Of a stretch of DNA of 64,000 bases, positions 51,201 to 63,341 are shown in pieces. Under the pieces are notes generated by a model. That model saw only the letters and a program-made list of their open reading frames with translations, ran no database searches and had not been told where the DNA came from. The translations under genes were made by a program, and so were the position numbers. Every line of letters begins with the position of its first letter. Within the stretch, counting starts at the first letter, position 1. Source of the DNA: Rostratula benghalensis. Its lineage: Eukaryota; Chordata; Aves; Charadriiformes; Rostratulidae. The stretch covers positions 103,521-167,520 of the forward strand of contig VXAI01000157.1 in the NCBI GenBank assembly GCA_013399305.1. The letters are read 5' to 3'.

Positions 51201-54200
51201 GCCAGTCTTTGCTGCACAGATGCTAAATGGCTGAATTAAGTAGAAATTCACAACCAGCCTAAGACCAATGGCCAGAGCGGTGTTTGAGGGCAGGGTCTCC
51301 GTCCCCTGGCTCTCCCAACAGACTCACCACCCCGTGCTCGCGCCTTTGTTACCAGTTTCAGTACAAAGCTGGGCCCAAAGGACAGGCAGGCAGCCCGGCA
51401 GAAGAGGAAAATGCAGTTACTGTGAAGGCTGTAAGGAAGAGGTAGGAGGTGGAGACTGAAGAACATTCTACTGCCAGGTCCCTGGATGCACAACACCAGT
51501 GCTCCCCAAGTCTCGGTGCTGGAGCTCAGACCTGGTGCCTCTGCAGCACAGGGCATGCCTGCTCACCCAGGCAACACGTTTCAAAATACCTACGCAGCTA
51601 AATCTGTTCTGTCTTCAACGTTAACTCCTTTTCAAGTGTCTCAACAGCTCCTCTTACCGCCTCCTCCCACAAAATGAGGTTTCATTTGATAATGACACGT
51701 TACATGCCGACAGAAAGCTGCAGAGCGACGTGCACACAAGAAGGCTTTGCAATTCCAAAGAGCTGATAATCATTGCAAGTACACGATTTGCTCTTTAAAG
51801 AAACACAATCTGTACAATACTTTTAAGAGGATAACTATGAAGATTAATGAAAAATTGTATATAACAGTTCATTTAGCTTTGTTCCTCATTTAAGTCTTGC
51901 AGTGGACTATGCTACAGCTTCTAGTTTTTAAAATGCTACAACGGCCGTCGCCTTTGATTTTAGACACACAAAGACCTCATTAAAATCTGAAAGGAGCAAG
52001 GGGAGCTCAAGCTGTACACATGCAGAGGCTGTACTCTAAACACAGTTGTGCTTTCACTGTATTGCCACCGTGCCTTGCTGGAAAGTGCAAGTCCATTAGA
52101 AATACGTGCTGGGAACCTCAGTGGGACCAGTAAGAAAGCAAGCTCCGCCTCTCCTGTCTGAAAGTGGTGAGAGAAAAATCCAGAAGCGAGTGCTGTCAGA
52201 ATGCTGCAACACAGCAAAAGCTGCACAAGTAGGCACCGTGAAAGGAAACAGAGTAAGGCCAAAGGGTATGTGCCTATGTATGCATACACATACATTCACA
52301 CACAAACATATATACACATATATAAGTAAACAAAAAGTTTTGGCGTAATAACATTGTTTCATTGAAAAAAATCAACGCAATGAAAACAGCAGCAATTTAA
52401 ACTATACAGATCAAGTGTAAAAGCCATGGGGGACAAAAGCAGCAAATTCTCCGAAGTAGCACCTGTATCTAAGGGATGAGCTTTTGGATTTCGGTTCTGT
52501 TAATTCAAGACAGAGGTAATGTGTTCCCATCAGACCAGATTTCACCTAACTGGCCAAAATTCTCTTGTCTGCAATAGTCGTGTATTTGAAATGCACCGTG
52601 ATTTTGTGGGCCCTTCTCTTGCCCACGCTGGCAAAGCCTTGTAGGACACTAGTAGAGGGCCAAGAGCAGGTACCTCAGCAGGAGATGCTGGCTGTGCTGT
52701 CAGTGCCTGCCATGGGTGATGGGGACTGTGAAAAGGCTGGGCAGTGGAGAGAGAATGGAGGAATGTGCTCAGGATAGCAATCAGCCTGCGTCTCCTCCCT
52801 GTCTATGAATTATGCTTCATAGTCCCGTGTCCCTGATGCTGACTAATACCTGTCTTGAAAGAACCAAGAATCCTCCCCAGCAATTTTGTTACTGCATGAC
52901 TTAAACCGTGCAGCCACTAGGTTGTCCCACAATGTCACTCAAGGGCTCAGTGCTGAGAATAATTTTTCTGTGTACTGTTACACAAGTTATGCTGCATTGT
53001 TTGTTCAACGTAAAGGCTAAGTCAAAACGTTTTGTATTAACTGCCAAGAGCTATCTCTGCTCTTCAAGGAAGTCTTACATACTATGGGACAAAACACTAG
53101 GTCTTCTTACATACTATCTGTGATGAAAATCTCAAAAAAAATTAAAAATCTTGATATACTGGTCTTTACAATACCTGAATCTGCAGCATCTTAGTAGAGG
53201 GGTTAAATAACGACTTTCTTCTTTTAAAAGATTTACAGGAGCTTTCCCATCGAAACTGCCAAGGAATCTGTTTTGTCTTCAAAAGACACTAAGCCTCATT
53301 TCATGATGCACAGAGGCCTTTAATGCCAACTGTTGTCTTACTTGGACCCTTCGCACCCAGGTTCTGAAGTGAAGACAACCCTGTGTTTGAAAGATCAGGA
53401 GATGAGGATTTTAGCTCTGTACTATCCACACTATCTCCTTCACAGCATGAGTCCAGTTTGCATGTGCATTGATAAGATAAACTGGAGACCACATGGTGGC
53501 ACCTCAAGAACATTCCTAAAATTAAATTAACCATTTAAACAATTAATAACAGGCTTCACTGAAAACAGGAGTCAGTCCTCCAAATACATCTCTACCAGAA
53601 CACTAAGCACACAAGCAACCATTGGACAGGAAGAAGAGGCCAGAAGTGGTGGCCATTCTTGCATGGCTGTTTTGTCTCTGTTGATAGCTTTAGCTGTATC
53701 GTTCTGTGCCTACAGATGACTGTCTTGCAGCATCCACGTTCACACCCTCATCTGCACCATGACTGGAAAACAGAAAGCACAAGCAATGATCAGGTGTTGC
53801 TGAAGAACTGTGCTTTGGGCAGAGGCTGACCAGCAAGACCTGCCTCAGCACATAACTAGCTCCCAACACAGAACGGGCTTTTACATATTTCAAAGCTCCA
53901 CTGAAGTCTTCTGAAGCAACTGGAGATGTTTTTGTAGACACACAGGCAAGAGAAATGCTCCTAAAGCTGCCACTTGAGTGGTGAATTCAAGCCATCAATA
54001 GCTGAATTAGCTATAACCGTGCAATAGAGGACAAGTAAGCTCAGTAGTGAGCTGAGAGGGCTCTGGCCAACACGGTTCAAGGAGCTCCAAGTGGCAGCTG
54101 CACACAAGTGGCAAAACCACATAGGCTGCCTGCACCACAGCTGGCTCAGGGGGCTCCTTGAGTACGATGCTGACCTAAAGTGAAAAGTTCACTTGAGGAC

Positions 54201-55605
54201 CATGGAAAGATGAGACCAGCAGAGCAAAGCCTAACACGACTACGGCCATGGGCAGCAGATGTGTGTAGTGTATGACAGGACCAGCACATCTGCTCTAGCA
54301 ACCAGTCTCTAGCAGGAAGCAGTAAGAGAAGTACTGGAGTCCTACTTCTTCAGGGAGGTGATCTTAGTCTCACAGGAACTGACAGTGGAGCAGACTCTGA
54401 AGAGCTCATCTAAGGAAGGACAGTTACTCTGTCCCTGGGCCAGCACCTGATAAAAACAACCACCAAGGACCTGAGAAGGCTCACCACCTAAGTTTTCATG
54501 ACAGCACTGCATTCCCAGTTACCTGAAGCCTACGGCATGTTAGATGCACACGACAGGCTTCAATAATACACTGGACTTCAGCTTAGCTCTAATGTACGAC
54601 TCTGCCAATTTACTTAAATGAACACTAACTGGTACTTTTTAAAATCCAAATTAGTGGTAATTCTTCTAGTCTTTGAGCTTGCTGTTAAACAACAGCCCAA
54701 CTGTGAGAAACTAATGAAAATGAAACAGCACAAGTAAAGACAACCAGAAAAGTCCAGCATCAGAAATAATGGTTTCAATGACAGACAAAAATGCATACAA
54801 TGTGATACTGCCTCAGGTATTCTTGTTCCTTTTTTACGTTAGAGTGGTAGCTGCTGAAATTAAAACGCCTTTTAAAACAGGCTTTGGCTAAATAATGTAA
54901 GAGAAACCGAGCTGCAGCTGAAAACTTGCTCTACAAGCTGTTTGCCCTCCATTCATCCTGTCCAAATACTGCTGAAGTAAACTCCCCGAAATATTTTGAG
55001 TCAACTGTTCTAGGACTTTCTCTCTTCCTAGTGCAGAGGGCTCCTTTTATAGAAATAACCTCTCCTGTGTTTTGTATTTTTCTCTTTACGGTAGTACTGT
55101 TTCAGCTATGCTATTTGGACTGATCCAAGGAGTTCTCAGCAGCTCATGTCTTTGCCTTTTTTTGGTTGTGAGGCTACTGTGAGCATTGACTTAAAGGAAC
55201 ACATTTTCATTTCTGGAACAATACACCAGAATTCATCTATAGAATGATTTTCTTTAAGAAAAAACTGTGAGGAGGGGAAGAATCTTTGTGAAGGCAAATG
55301 CAGAAATCTCAGCATCTTGGAATCTCTGTTTGGCTTCAGTTTCTGTATAGATGAAAAACTGGGAAAAGGCTTAGGGAAAAGCAACCAAAAGCAAACATTT
55401 CAGATGAGGCAAGTGGTACAGAACAGTTATTTTTAACAACGAGGCACTATCTGTGAAAGATGAAGAAGAACCCAGTACTATCAAAATGTAATGAAAGGCA
55501 CACTCATAAGCAACCCTCTTCACTGGCTGTCTGCACTTGATTCTACTGAACCATCTTGGCATCCACAGCAGCTGGGTGGCACCACTTCTGAGCACGGGTC
55601 TCCTC
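48230..55605 (-). other. AT-rich low-repeat region; possible 3' UTR of the DGK theta-type gene in its right part
   Basis: 7.4 kb with no exon I can support and few recognisable transposons. It contains simple repeats (T/C-rich 49050-49085, A-run ~51020-51038, CA/TA tract 52270-52325). Minus-strand AATAAA signals fall at about 50178 and 50410 (tttatt on plus). AATAAA also occurs on the plus strand near 49635, 50265 and 50700, so direction is not settled. The low transposon load is compatible with a long 3' UTR starting after the stop at 55606, but a 5 kb UTR is inference only. Confidence 0.3.
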
Positions 55606-55704
55606 TTAGCGTCCTCCTTCAGAGCCTGACGTAGTATCCACTCTCATCTCTTTCAGGCTTCCAGTTTTTTTCTGTTTCTGCTTGGACTTTTTCAACATAT
55701 GGAC
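55606..55704 (-). CDS. DGKQ: DGK theta-type terminal coding exon
   Basis: 99 nt including the TAA at 55608-55606. Acceptor ccattttag. Encodes a 32-residue basic tail starting VHMLKKSKQKQKK and ending in an acidic/Gly stretch. The VHML+KAKQK-like start is specific to the theta class; the last ~15 residues differ from mammals as expected for a disordered tail. Confidence 0.9.
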   Translation of the reverse strand, partial: VHMLKKSKQKQKKTGSLKEMRVDTTSGSEGGR

Positions 55705-58700
55705 CTAAAATGGAAAGTTTTAAAAGAAAGTGAGATCTAAGGTAGCTAACTAATAAACAAGTAAAATGCTGGAACTGCAACAGAACATTTAAATACAGAC
55801 CTACCTTTAAAAAGTTATAGGATTAACTACTTTTTTTTTACGTAAACATGTATACACAGGTATGTATATGTATAGAGATGTGTAAGGATATGTATATGTA
55901 TGCATAAATATTAATGTACACACTTACACATATACACAGATAACACTGTTAGTCACTAACCTGATAGAAATTATTTCTCACTGGAAGGACAAGTTAGGTT
56001 TATTCTCTCTCTGTTTCTATTTCCCCCCTTTTCTCTCAGGAAAATAACAAGTTTAACATATTCTGAAACATCTGAGGTATGACCTCTGTCTCACCTATTT
56101 ATCCTTTATTAAGGCCCATTGTTCTGGTAGCCCCCCTGACAGGACTACACATTCTCTGAGATTGCCTCTAGCAACAAATTCCTTTGAGTTAACAGGGCAT
56201 CCTTAGGGTAGCAGCAAACGCGTAGACTGGTGTGTACCAGGGTCAACTACTGCAAAATGTTTATTTCACAGTTTCCATGTTAATGGAGAAGGTAAATTCT
56301 TAAGTGGGTGATGCTCTTTTCCTCCCACATATATACATTGAGATGCCAAAGAAAAACAGGGACTGAATACTCCAAAGTCTCTTTTCTTAGACCCTCCTCC
56401 TCCATTACTCAGTTTCCTCTGTTGTCACTCTCTGACAGACCTTCTTCCTCCAGACTGCCCCTTCCCCACACCCTGCAGCACCACCACAGCCCTTGTAGCT
56501 GTGATTTGCTTCAGGGCAAGCAGACAGATCTCAATACACAGGAAAAAAGTAAAGCCATTAGGTTGGAGCTCAGGGACTATTTTTTTATAAACACAAGCCT
56601 CATTTCAACGTGTGGAGAGGGTTCTCAAATCATCCTCTGTAGAACTGCTGTGTACTTATCCAACAGTTACCACGCTGTGTCAACGAGCTCCTTTGAAGTT
56701 AAGCATCAGAGCACAAGAGAGAAGCAAGGTAATGCGGTGATAGCCACTGGAGAAACAAAGTCAGCTTGCTAAGACAAACCTACAGCCAGTACCTTTGGTC
56801 CTGCAGCAGAAATAATAATCTGGCCAGGGGCCTGAATCCAGGGCTCTCCATCAACTTGAACTGGAATTGGCTTTAGGAGTGTTACACGAAAGTATGAACC
56901 TTGGGCTATGCGGATTCCTGATCGAAAACCACCTTGGACTTGGCCCTGTTTGGAAGTAAAACCCAGGATATCAATCACTCCAATACATAAGATGCACAAG
57001 TATTAGCTGCGCTTACACTGGGGTGGGTAGAATTTTATTCTCACGTGATAAAATAAGTTTCAAGTAAAAGAACTGCTTGGGCAAAGTCTGCATAGGATGC
57101 CTTTGCTGACACAGTATTAATTACCTAAGTTAGTGCATGAAGACAACCTTGGATACCCCTGCAGGCCGCAAGAAGCAAAATAATTTACACAGTGAAGGCA
57201 TTTGTGGCCTCAGGCTGGCCAAGGATCACAAGGGTTGTTTGCTTTTACTTCCTTCCTCCATAGGCAGAAAACACATTTTCAAAACACCGGACCATACACA
57301 CAGACTTTGTCACACGTGAAACACAACAGTCTAAAAGCACTTTATCAAACAGGGAGAGAGTTTTTCAAAACTCGACTCCATATGCATACACACACTCAAC
57401 TGCATACACATATACTTAACTACAAGGAACAGTTGGGTGTTCACTGTAAGGAACTGAAGCAAAATGAAGTTTGCTGCTACATATTCACTTGAGTGATGTG
57501 TACAGAGAGAAAACACAAGGATAAAAACTTTAACAGAAAAAAAACACAGCATGGTTTGTTCACATTTATATTCCAAAGCAACAGGTACAATCCTTGTTGC
57601 TTCTAACTTAAAAAAAAAATTAAGGTTCTCTACCAAAACACTTTCTTCTAATGGCATGTTTTATATTTGTCTTCCTTAAAAGATGTACACTGCAAAACAG
57701 TAAAGTTGGCCAACACTGAAGACTGAGTTGCACCAACAATTTTAAGCACCCACGTTTCCATTTTTCATGGTTGTATGGATTAGCTGTCTCTAGTTACCTG
57801 ACCAGGTGTACTTCTTCAGCTGCAGATTCATTAAGATAGTGACAGAAATACGATGAAAGACAAATATAACCCACTACCCCACAGGATGGCATTGCTAACA
57901 GCAGACTATTGTAAAAATAAGTAATACATGGAAGAATTAAAGCTGCACAAATTGAGTTACAGTAGTCTTTACCCTCTGCTTCGTGTAGCATTTGGATGGG
58001 GAACAGCTAGCATCAGATTCCCATCAGAGATGGGTGTTGGAAAGCCTATGGCAGGTAACTGTAAAGCCACCGGTCTAGGAGCAATCTCTGCCCTGGACAT
58101 GATGAGATATGATAAGACTTTTTGTGCACCCACAGTAAGTGAAGAGTGGGTGTTTTTCTAATGTTAACATCAAGCATTGTTTCCATCCCATGGTTTTGAC
58201 ACCATGATGTGAGGTATTTGACACCTGTTACAAGAAAGCTAGTACATTCCATAATACATACATATATATTTGTGTTTCATATATATATATATATATACAT
58301 ACATACACACATGTATGTTTCTAGCCTTGTTTCAAAGCCTGTTTAAGTCATGAAGCATTGCCCCATGCACTTTGACAAGTTCTTCACACTTTTACTACTT
58401 CTTACCCAACCACAGGTTTCCTTAATTCCCACTCCATCTGTCACAGTCTGGGCCCTAAACATGGATCTTCAGGCCAACAAACAGGCAGTGGAGGGGCAGT
58501 GCAGCCCATGAAGAAGTATTCCAGCTGCAGCCAAAATGCTGACATGGGAGTGCTTTACTCCCCAGACAGCCCACACTGTCCATCTTTACAGTCTGTAACC
58601 ACTTCTGTGTGACACAACAAGTACCTGAACAAACAATAACCTGACACCGATGCATGCTTTTTCGGACTGCGCACTTGCAACGCACCGGTTTGTTACAAAA

Positions 58701-60639
58701 ATTAACCAGTCTGAGAAAAACGCCTGTTCCCTGTGCTCTGACCAGGACGCCAACTTACCATGTGCACAACGCCAGTCACACCAACAACTTCCAGCAGGCC
58801 GTCATCGATGCGTGGTTTCTCGAAGCGGTTATCGCTCTCAGACCCCCAGAGATCGGCTCCAGACCCCCAGCTGTGCAGAGAGCACACCAACACCACAGTG
58901 AGCGCCCGTGGGCACCGGGTTCTCCAGGCTTCAAAAGCCAGACACTCTGCTGGAGGAGACAACGTGGCCTCCCCACACTGTGGTACCCCACTGCTTTCCT
59001 GAAAGCAAGAAATGCTTTCCTCCAATTTGGAAGGAAGATGCCTGACCAGAATTTTTAGGAGTGCAAGGAAAAGCAAAGTCATTAGTTTCCATTCGAATGA
59101 CAAAGAATAGGTAAGAAGAAAGTAACTCCAAAGAGTTTTAGTTTGCTGGGAAATACAGGTTACAGCTACACTAACCCTGTACTTCCAAGACTTAACAACT
59201 TAACATACAACTTACTGGTCTTGGCAGTATTCAAGGAAGCCTCTGAAGTGAAACTACAGTTAAAACAAGCAGCAAGTTTTTATTTTTATACCCGGCCAAA
59301 CTCCCTTGTAGTTAAACAGGAATTCCTGCGCTTCAGGCTTCCAAAATGCTTCTGAGAGTTTAACTCTGTGTGGATTTTTGTGTAGCGTGGACCCTCCTTA
59401 CTCAAATCACTCACTTTTACACTGACTGCTCAGAACTGATCACAGTCTTTTTCTTCCCCACAGTTTTCACGTGCAATGCATACTTTTGTGTATGGGCATA
59501 TGCACATACGTGTGTGTACATGTAAATATATTTAATATAGATGCATTTGAATTCAAATATATATATTTGGAAATATATTTATATGTTTGAATATATATTT
59601 TTAAAAATATATATTTGAATACAGATAGTTTGATATGAGTATACTTGAAAAACAAAAAAACCAACCACGTAATAGTATGGCAGCACTAATTACCTGCCAG
59701 TTTTGTACAAACAAAAAACCTGCCCCTGCCAATGCAGAAGGATTTTCTGCAGATTTGCCTTCTTTTCTTCCACAGCAGTAACTCTGCTCTCTGTGCAAGT
59801 GTCAGAACCCAATGGTTCCCTGTGGGTTTTCCACAGCTACCTGGGGAGCATCACTGACTGTCAGAGTACACTGACCAGCAGGCTGTAGCACCTGGACAGT
59901 GTTTGACAGGACAGTCCTGGCTGGCCTCCTCTGCAGAAACTGCTTAGGCACCGGGTCCCTGGCATGCCACAAGGGGTGTGCAAGTTGATTGTCTCTGATC
60001 CTTCTACAAGTCATGGTGAAATCTGGTGGACCATTCAAATGGTTTGGTAGAAGGGGAAAATGGTAGTGGGCAGAAACCACAGGCCTACAACCAGGCCAAA
60101 AAAGTTATGTGTTACTACAAAACTCCTCCAAAAGAAGTTGGAAGACCTTTGGCGAGGAAATAATTCCAAATTACTGTTAGAACACAGAAGAAATAGCAAA
60201 TGTCTGAGGGTTTGCACAGGGAACCTGAGGCAGTACCACCTGTACGCAGAGTATGATTGTGAGCTTCAAAGGATCAGAAAAGCTTTGTCAAAATGGTATT
60301 AAGAGCTAGGTCTTTAGTCACAGTTGCAAAGCAACTGCAAAGTCAGGCAGTAATCACTAACAACTCCCTATTAACCTAGATCATTTAGCATTTTATCTAA
60401 CCATTTTAATGCTTGATGCTCAAATACCAGGCAGCATTTCCACATGTGCAGCCAGACATGCATCCACACAGGATCTCCCCTCTCCCTTTTACCTGGGTAT
60501 GTTAATAAAAATGAGTCCTTCTATACTTGGCAGCTCCACCTCGTGCTGGTCCACTTGAAGCTTTATGTCTTTGTGAAGGTTTCTGGTATGACTTATCTTC
60601 TGCAGTCCAACTTTCACATAAACTCCTTTGTTGTGAAAC
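55606..60639 (-). CDS. DGKQ: Diacylglycerol kinase theta-type gene, last four coding exons (5' part outside the window)
   Basis: Exons at 60639-60493, 58870-58759, 56945-56793 and 55704-55606 join in one frame (phases 2,2,0,0,0) and give about 170 C-terminal residues ending at a TAA. They cover the end of the DAG kinase accessory domain and the conserved C-terminal tail. Diagnostic motifs are RFHNKGVYVKVGLQKISH, SIEGLIFINIPSWGSGADLW, RFEKPRIDDGLLEVVGVTG and GEPWIQAPGQIIISAAGPK. These match DGK theta rather than the alpha, delta, epsilon or zeta classes. DGKs phosphorylate diacylglycerol to phosphatidic acid, ending DAG signalling. The exon upstream of 60639 (the NYCGIGIDAELSLDF region) was not found before position 64000. 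The symbol is by similarity; it could be DGKQ itself or a close paralogue. Confidence 0.9.
56793..56945 (-). CDS. DGKQ: DGK theta-type exon: end of accessory domain
   Basis: 153 nt, exactly 51 codons, acceptor acttccaaacag, donor CCAAAG|gtactg. Begins GQVQGGFRSGIRIAQGS and ends with the PVQVDGEPW motif followed by the theta-type APGQIIISAAGPK. No disruption. Confidence 0.94.
58258..58315. repeat. AT/AC microsatellite
   Basis: catatatatt... (at)n followed by acatacatacacacatg, within the DGK intron between the exons at 58870-58759 and 56945-56793. Confidence 0.95.
58759..58870 (-). CDS. DGKQ: DGK theta-type exon: accessory domain
   Basis: 112 nt, acceptor ctctgcacag, donor CACATG|gtaagt. Encodes WGSGADLWGSESDNRFEKP, then the acidic IDDGLLEVVGVTGVVHM strand that is highly conserved in DGKs. 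Phase 2 in, phase 0 out. Confidence 0.93.
59505..59640. repeat. AT-rich simple repeat
   Basis: Repeated atatattt/tatttgaa units, about 135 bp, in the DGK intron between the exons at 60493 and 58870. Confidence 0.9.
60493..60639 (-). CDS. DGKQ: DGK theta-type exon: accessory domain
   Basis: 147 nt, acceptor tgctcccag, donor CCCAG|gtaaaa. Enters with one base completing an Arg codon and leaves with two bases of a Ser codon. Encodes FHNKGVYVKVGLQKISH, a Lys/Gln-rich strand and the SIEGLIFINIP motif of the DAG kinase accessory domain. Confidence 0.92.
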
Positions 60640-62511
60640 CTGGGAGCAGACAAGCATCTTGTAACTGATAGGTAGGGCCCAGCATAGCACTCTCTTCCTC
60701 ATACGCACACCAGTACTGTCCTCAAACTTTAACTGAGTTTTTCACTTAAAACCCTCTCCAAATTGTACTAGCTTTATTGCAGAAACAAAGCACAAGCCAT
60801 GAACTGCTGTTTAATATATATACACACACACATATATATAGGTAACTTAAGGGATGATTCGTGCTGTGGAGGCACGCAGACACCTGTGGAATGTTACTAC
60901 AGAAAAATCATTCCTTCTTAAAGCGCTGCCTGAATGAAATCTTTGCAATGTAAACTCCTGGGCTGAAAAATTACATTATTAGGTCTTCATGAAACATTTT
61001 TGCATGTTTTCTCATGCAATGCTAGAATAATTAAGGCACTAAAACCTTTGCATGTCTTTACTTTGCATTTGCTAATTAATTTGAAATGTACTATGCTGTA
61101 GGAACTTAAAACATTCTTAATAATGTGTGAGAGAGCTCTATCCTCTCATTTTAGAGTAAAAAAACGATGAGGAGGATTCTACGGCAACCCTAGAAATGTC
61201 AAAGCATTTTAAAAAGGACACAAACACATTTTAGTTAAACACACAGTATTTTCTTCCATAGTGGAAACCTTTGGATACATGGTCTTTAGGGCAACCTTAA
61301 AATACAAAGCATGAATTTCCACTGTTGAACCCAACTATCACATGGGGGTTGGTGGAATCCAACCCTGCAGAATCTCTCTAGCATCGCATCTAAATGGTGC
61401 AGACATTCCAGTGGGAAAGGCAGCCAGCTTAGCGTGTGGGTGGGTGATAGTCAACTCTTCAGACTGAGGCTGTTCAGCTCTTTTAAAGTTATTACATTGG
61501 GAGCCATTATCCCTACACACCAACTGTTTTAAACAGCATTGAATGAAAGGTACCCAAGGCAACACCATTTATTCATATGCTCAACATATCCTTCTACTCC
61601 AGACCAGACCATAAGATGTGTCCATGCTAAGACAGCCTTTGTCTGATTTGGATACAGCTGAAAAACCAACAGAATATCAGTAGGAAACACAATACTTTAA
61701 ATATCCCCAGGAAGTCCTAAATTTTGTTGCATGAAGAAGGAAGAAGGCTGCAGAAAGTGAAAGAACATGTCACAGTGCCGTAACTCCAGACACAGTCCTG
61801 AATTATGTGACCTCTAAGAAACTCCTGTGGACCACTGAGGTCCACAGGATCCAGAGACATGGGATACAGCACCCTGTGACACACAACCACGGGAAAATCT
61901 GTCGGAGATTAAATCCTATCACTCCATTCTTGCGACAAAATTCCATTCCATTTATGTACCTTATTAGTACACCGAGACCAAGTAAGACTGAACAAACTGA
62001 TTTCTGTAACAACTACCACCCCAGTTCCTACCCAGTGGTTTTCAAGGTGCTGGAGATATTTTATGATGAAAATGGCCATCCACTGCTGGTGAGAATCACC
62101 ACTCTTCTTTCCACATGGGATGTGATCTGGGGAGAAGGTGCTAGTGGAAGCTGTCAGTCTACAGGTAGCAGTAGCCAATAACACAGTAGCTTGCCCACTC
62201 AGGTAGAAAGGAGTAGGAGCATCTCCTACAGCAAACCCTTGGCTGAATCCATCTTGCAGACAGCGGTTTCATCGCAGTTAATGAGCAAGGCAGGAAGGTG
62301 GAAGGACTCCTTGGAGCAGTCCTCCAGAGGAAATCATGGTTTCTATTAGGCGAGACTCACATTGGAGTCACTGCTGTAAATGACACTGATGGGCAGGAGA
62401 GAGGAGGGCAGGGCGTTATAGACAGGACATCCTCCCCATGGAGCCAGCGAGTCCTTGCATCAGTTCAGCTGATGCCTCATTATGTCATCCTAGAATTATT
62501 TGGAAGGCTCT
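60640..62511. other. DGK intron or upstream sequence, nothing recognised
   Basis: AT-rich; contains a (ta)(ca) tract at 60812-60840. I looked here specifically for the preceding DGK exon and did not find it. Confidence 0.5.
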
Positions 62512-63100
62512 TGTCATGATGGGATGGAGTGAACATTCTTGCTAGCAGCTGGTGTAGTGCTGTGGTTTGGATGTGGGACGAGAAACAGTGATGACAGTGC
62601 ACTCATGTTTTTGGCTGTTGCTAAGCAGTGAAGGCCCTTCCTGCTCCTCACAACCCCCCACCAGCGAGTGGGCTGGGGGTACACAAAAGCTGGGAGGGGA
62701 CACACCTGGGACAGCTGACCCCAACTGACCGAAGGGAAATCCCATACCATAGGATGTAGTGCCCCGCAATATAAAGCTGGGGGAAGAAGAAGGGGAGTAC
62801 GTTCAGAATTATGGTGTTTGTCTTCCCAAGCAACTACTACGTGTGATGGAGCCCTGCTTTCCTGGAGATGGCTGAACACCTGCCTGCTGGTGGGGAGCAG
62901 GGAATGAATTCCTCATTTCACTTTGCTTGTGTGTGCAGTTTTTGCTTTGCCTACTAAACTGTCTTTACTCCAATCCCTGAATGAATTGAGTAAATCCCTG
63001 AGTTTTCTCATTTTTACTCTTCCAATTCTCTTCCCCATCCCAACCAGGGAAAGTGAGTGAGCGGCTTATGTGGTCCTAGTGTCATGACTAAACCATGACA
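62512..63100 (+). mobile_element. solo LTR of an avian endogenous retrovirus, plus strand
   Basis: 589 bp bounded by perfect 7-bp inverted termini TGTCATG...CATGACA. Contains a TATA-like box (aatataaagctgg, ~62768-62780), the agctgggggaagaagaagg block, a run resembling tggagatggctgaacacctgcctgc, and an ATTAAA-like signal near 62955. This arrangement is a common bird LTR. No internal retroviral genes are attached. It lies 5' of the DGK exon at 60639, antisense to that gene. Confidence 0.85.
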
Positions 63101-63244
63101 AGTCTCTGGAGTACAGATATTGAAGTAACATCCTACTGCTCAGAAGAGTTTGGGGATTTAACCCACGCGGCTCAGGAATCACCCCTTTTGTTTGGTTTTC
63201 TACAAAAGATGCACTTCCAAGTATAGCCAACATTTACACACTAC

Positions 63245-63341
63245 CTGATGCCCCACTGGCTACAACATAAAGCTCCATATGGCCTTCCTGAGGGACATTC
63301 AGAAGGTGGGACTGATCTTCAGTGTAGCTAATTGTGTATCT
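63245..63341 (-). other. orphan exon-like ORF of unknown identity
   Basis: On the minus strand a reasonable acceptor (tctattcag) opens a 97-nt stretch with no stop, encoding 32 residues (contains YTISYTED and GHMELYVVASGAS), closed by CAG|gtagtg. The strand-like hydrophobic pattern resembles a beta-sandwich module. It leaves in phase 1, which does not fit the phase-2 entry of the DGK exon at 60639, and it matches no DGK theta segment I know. It may be a nested gene, a missed intermediate partner or chance. Confidence 0.3.
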
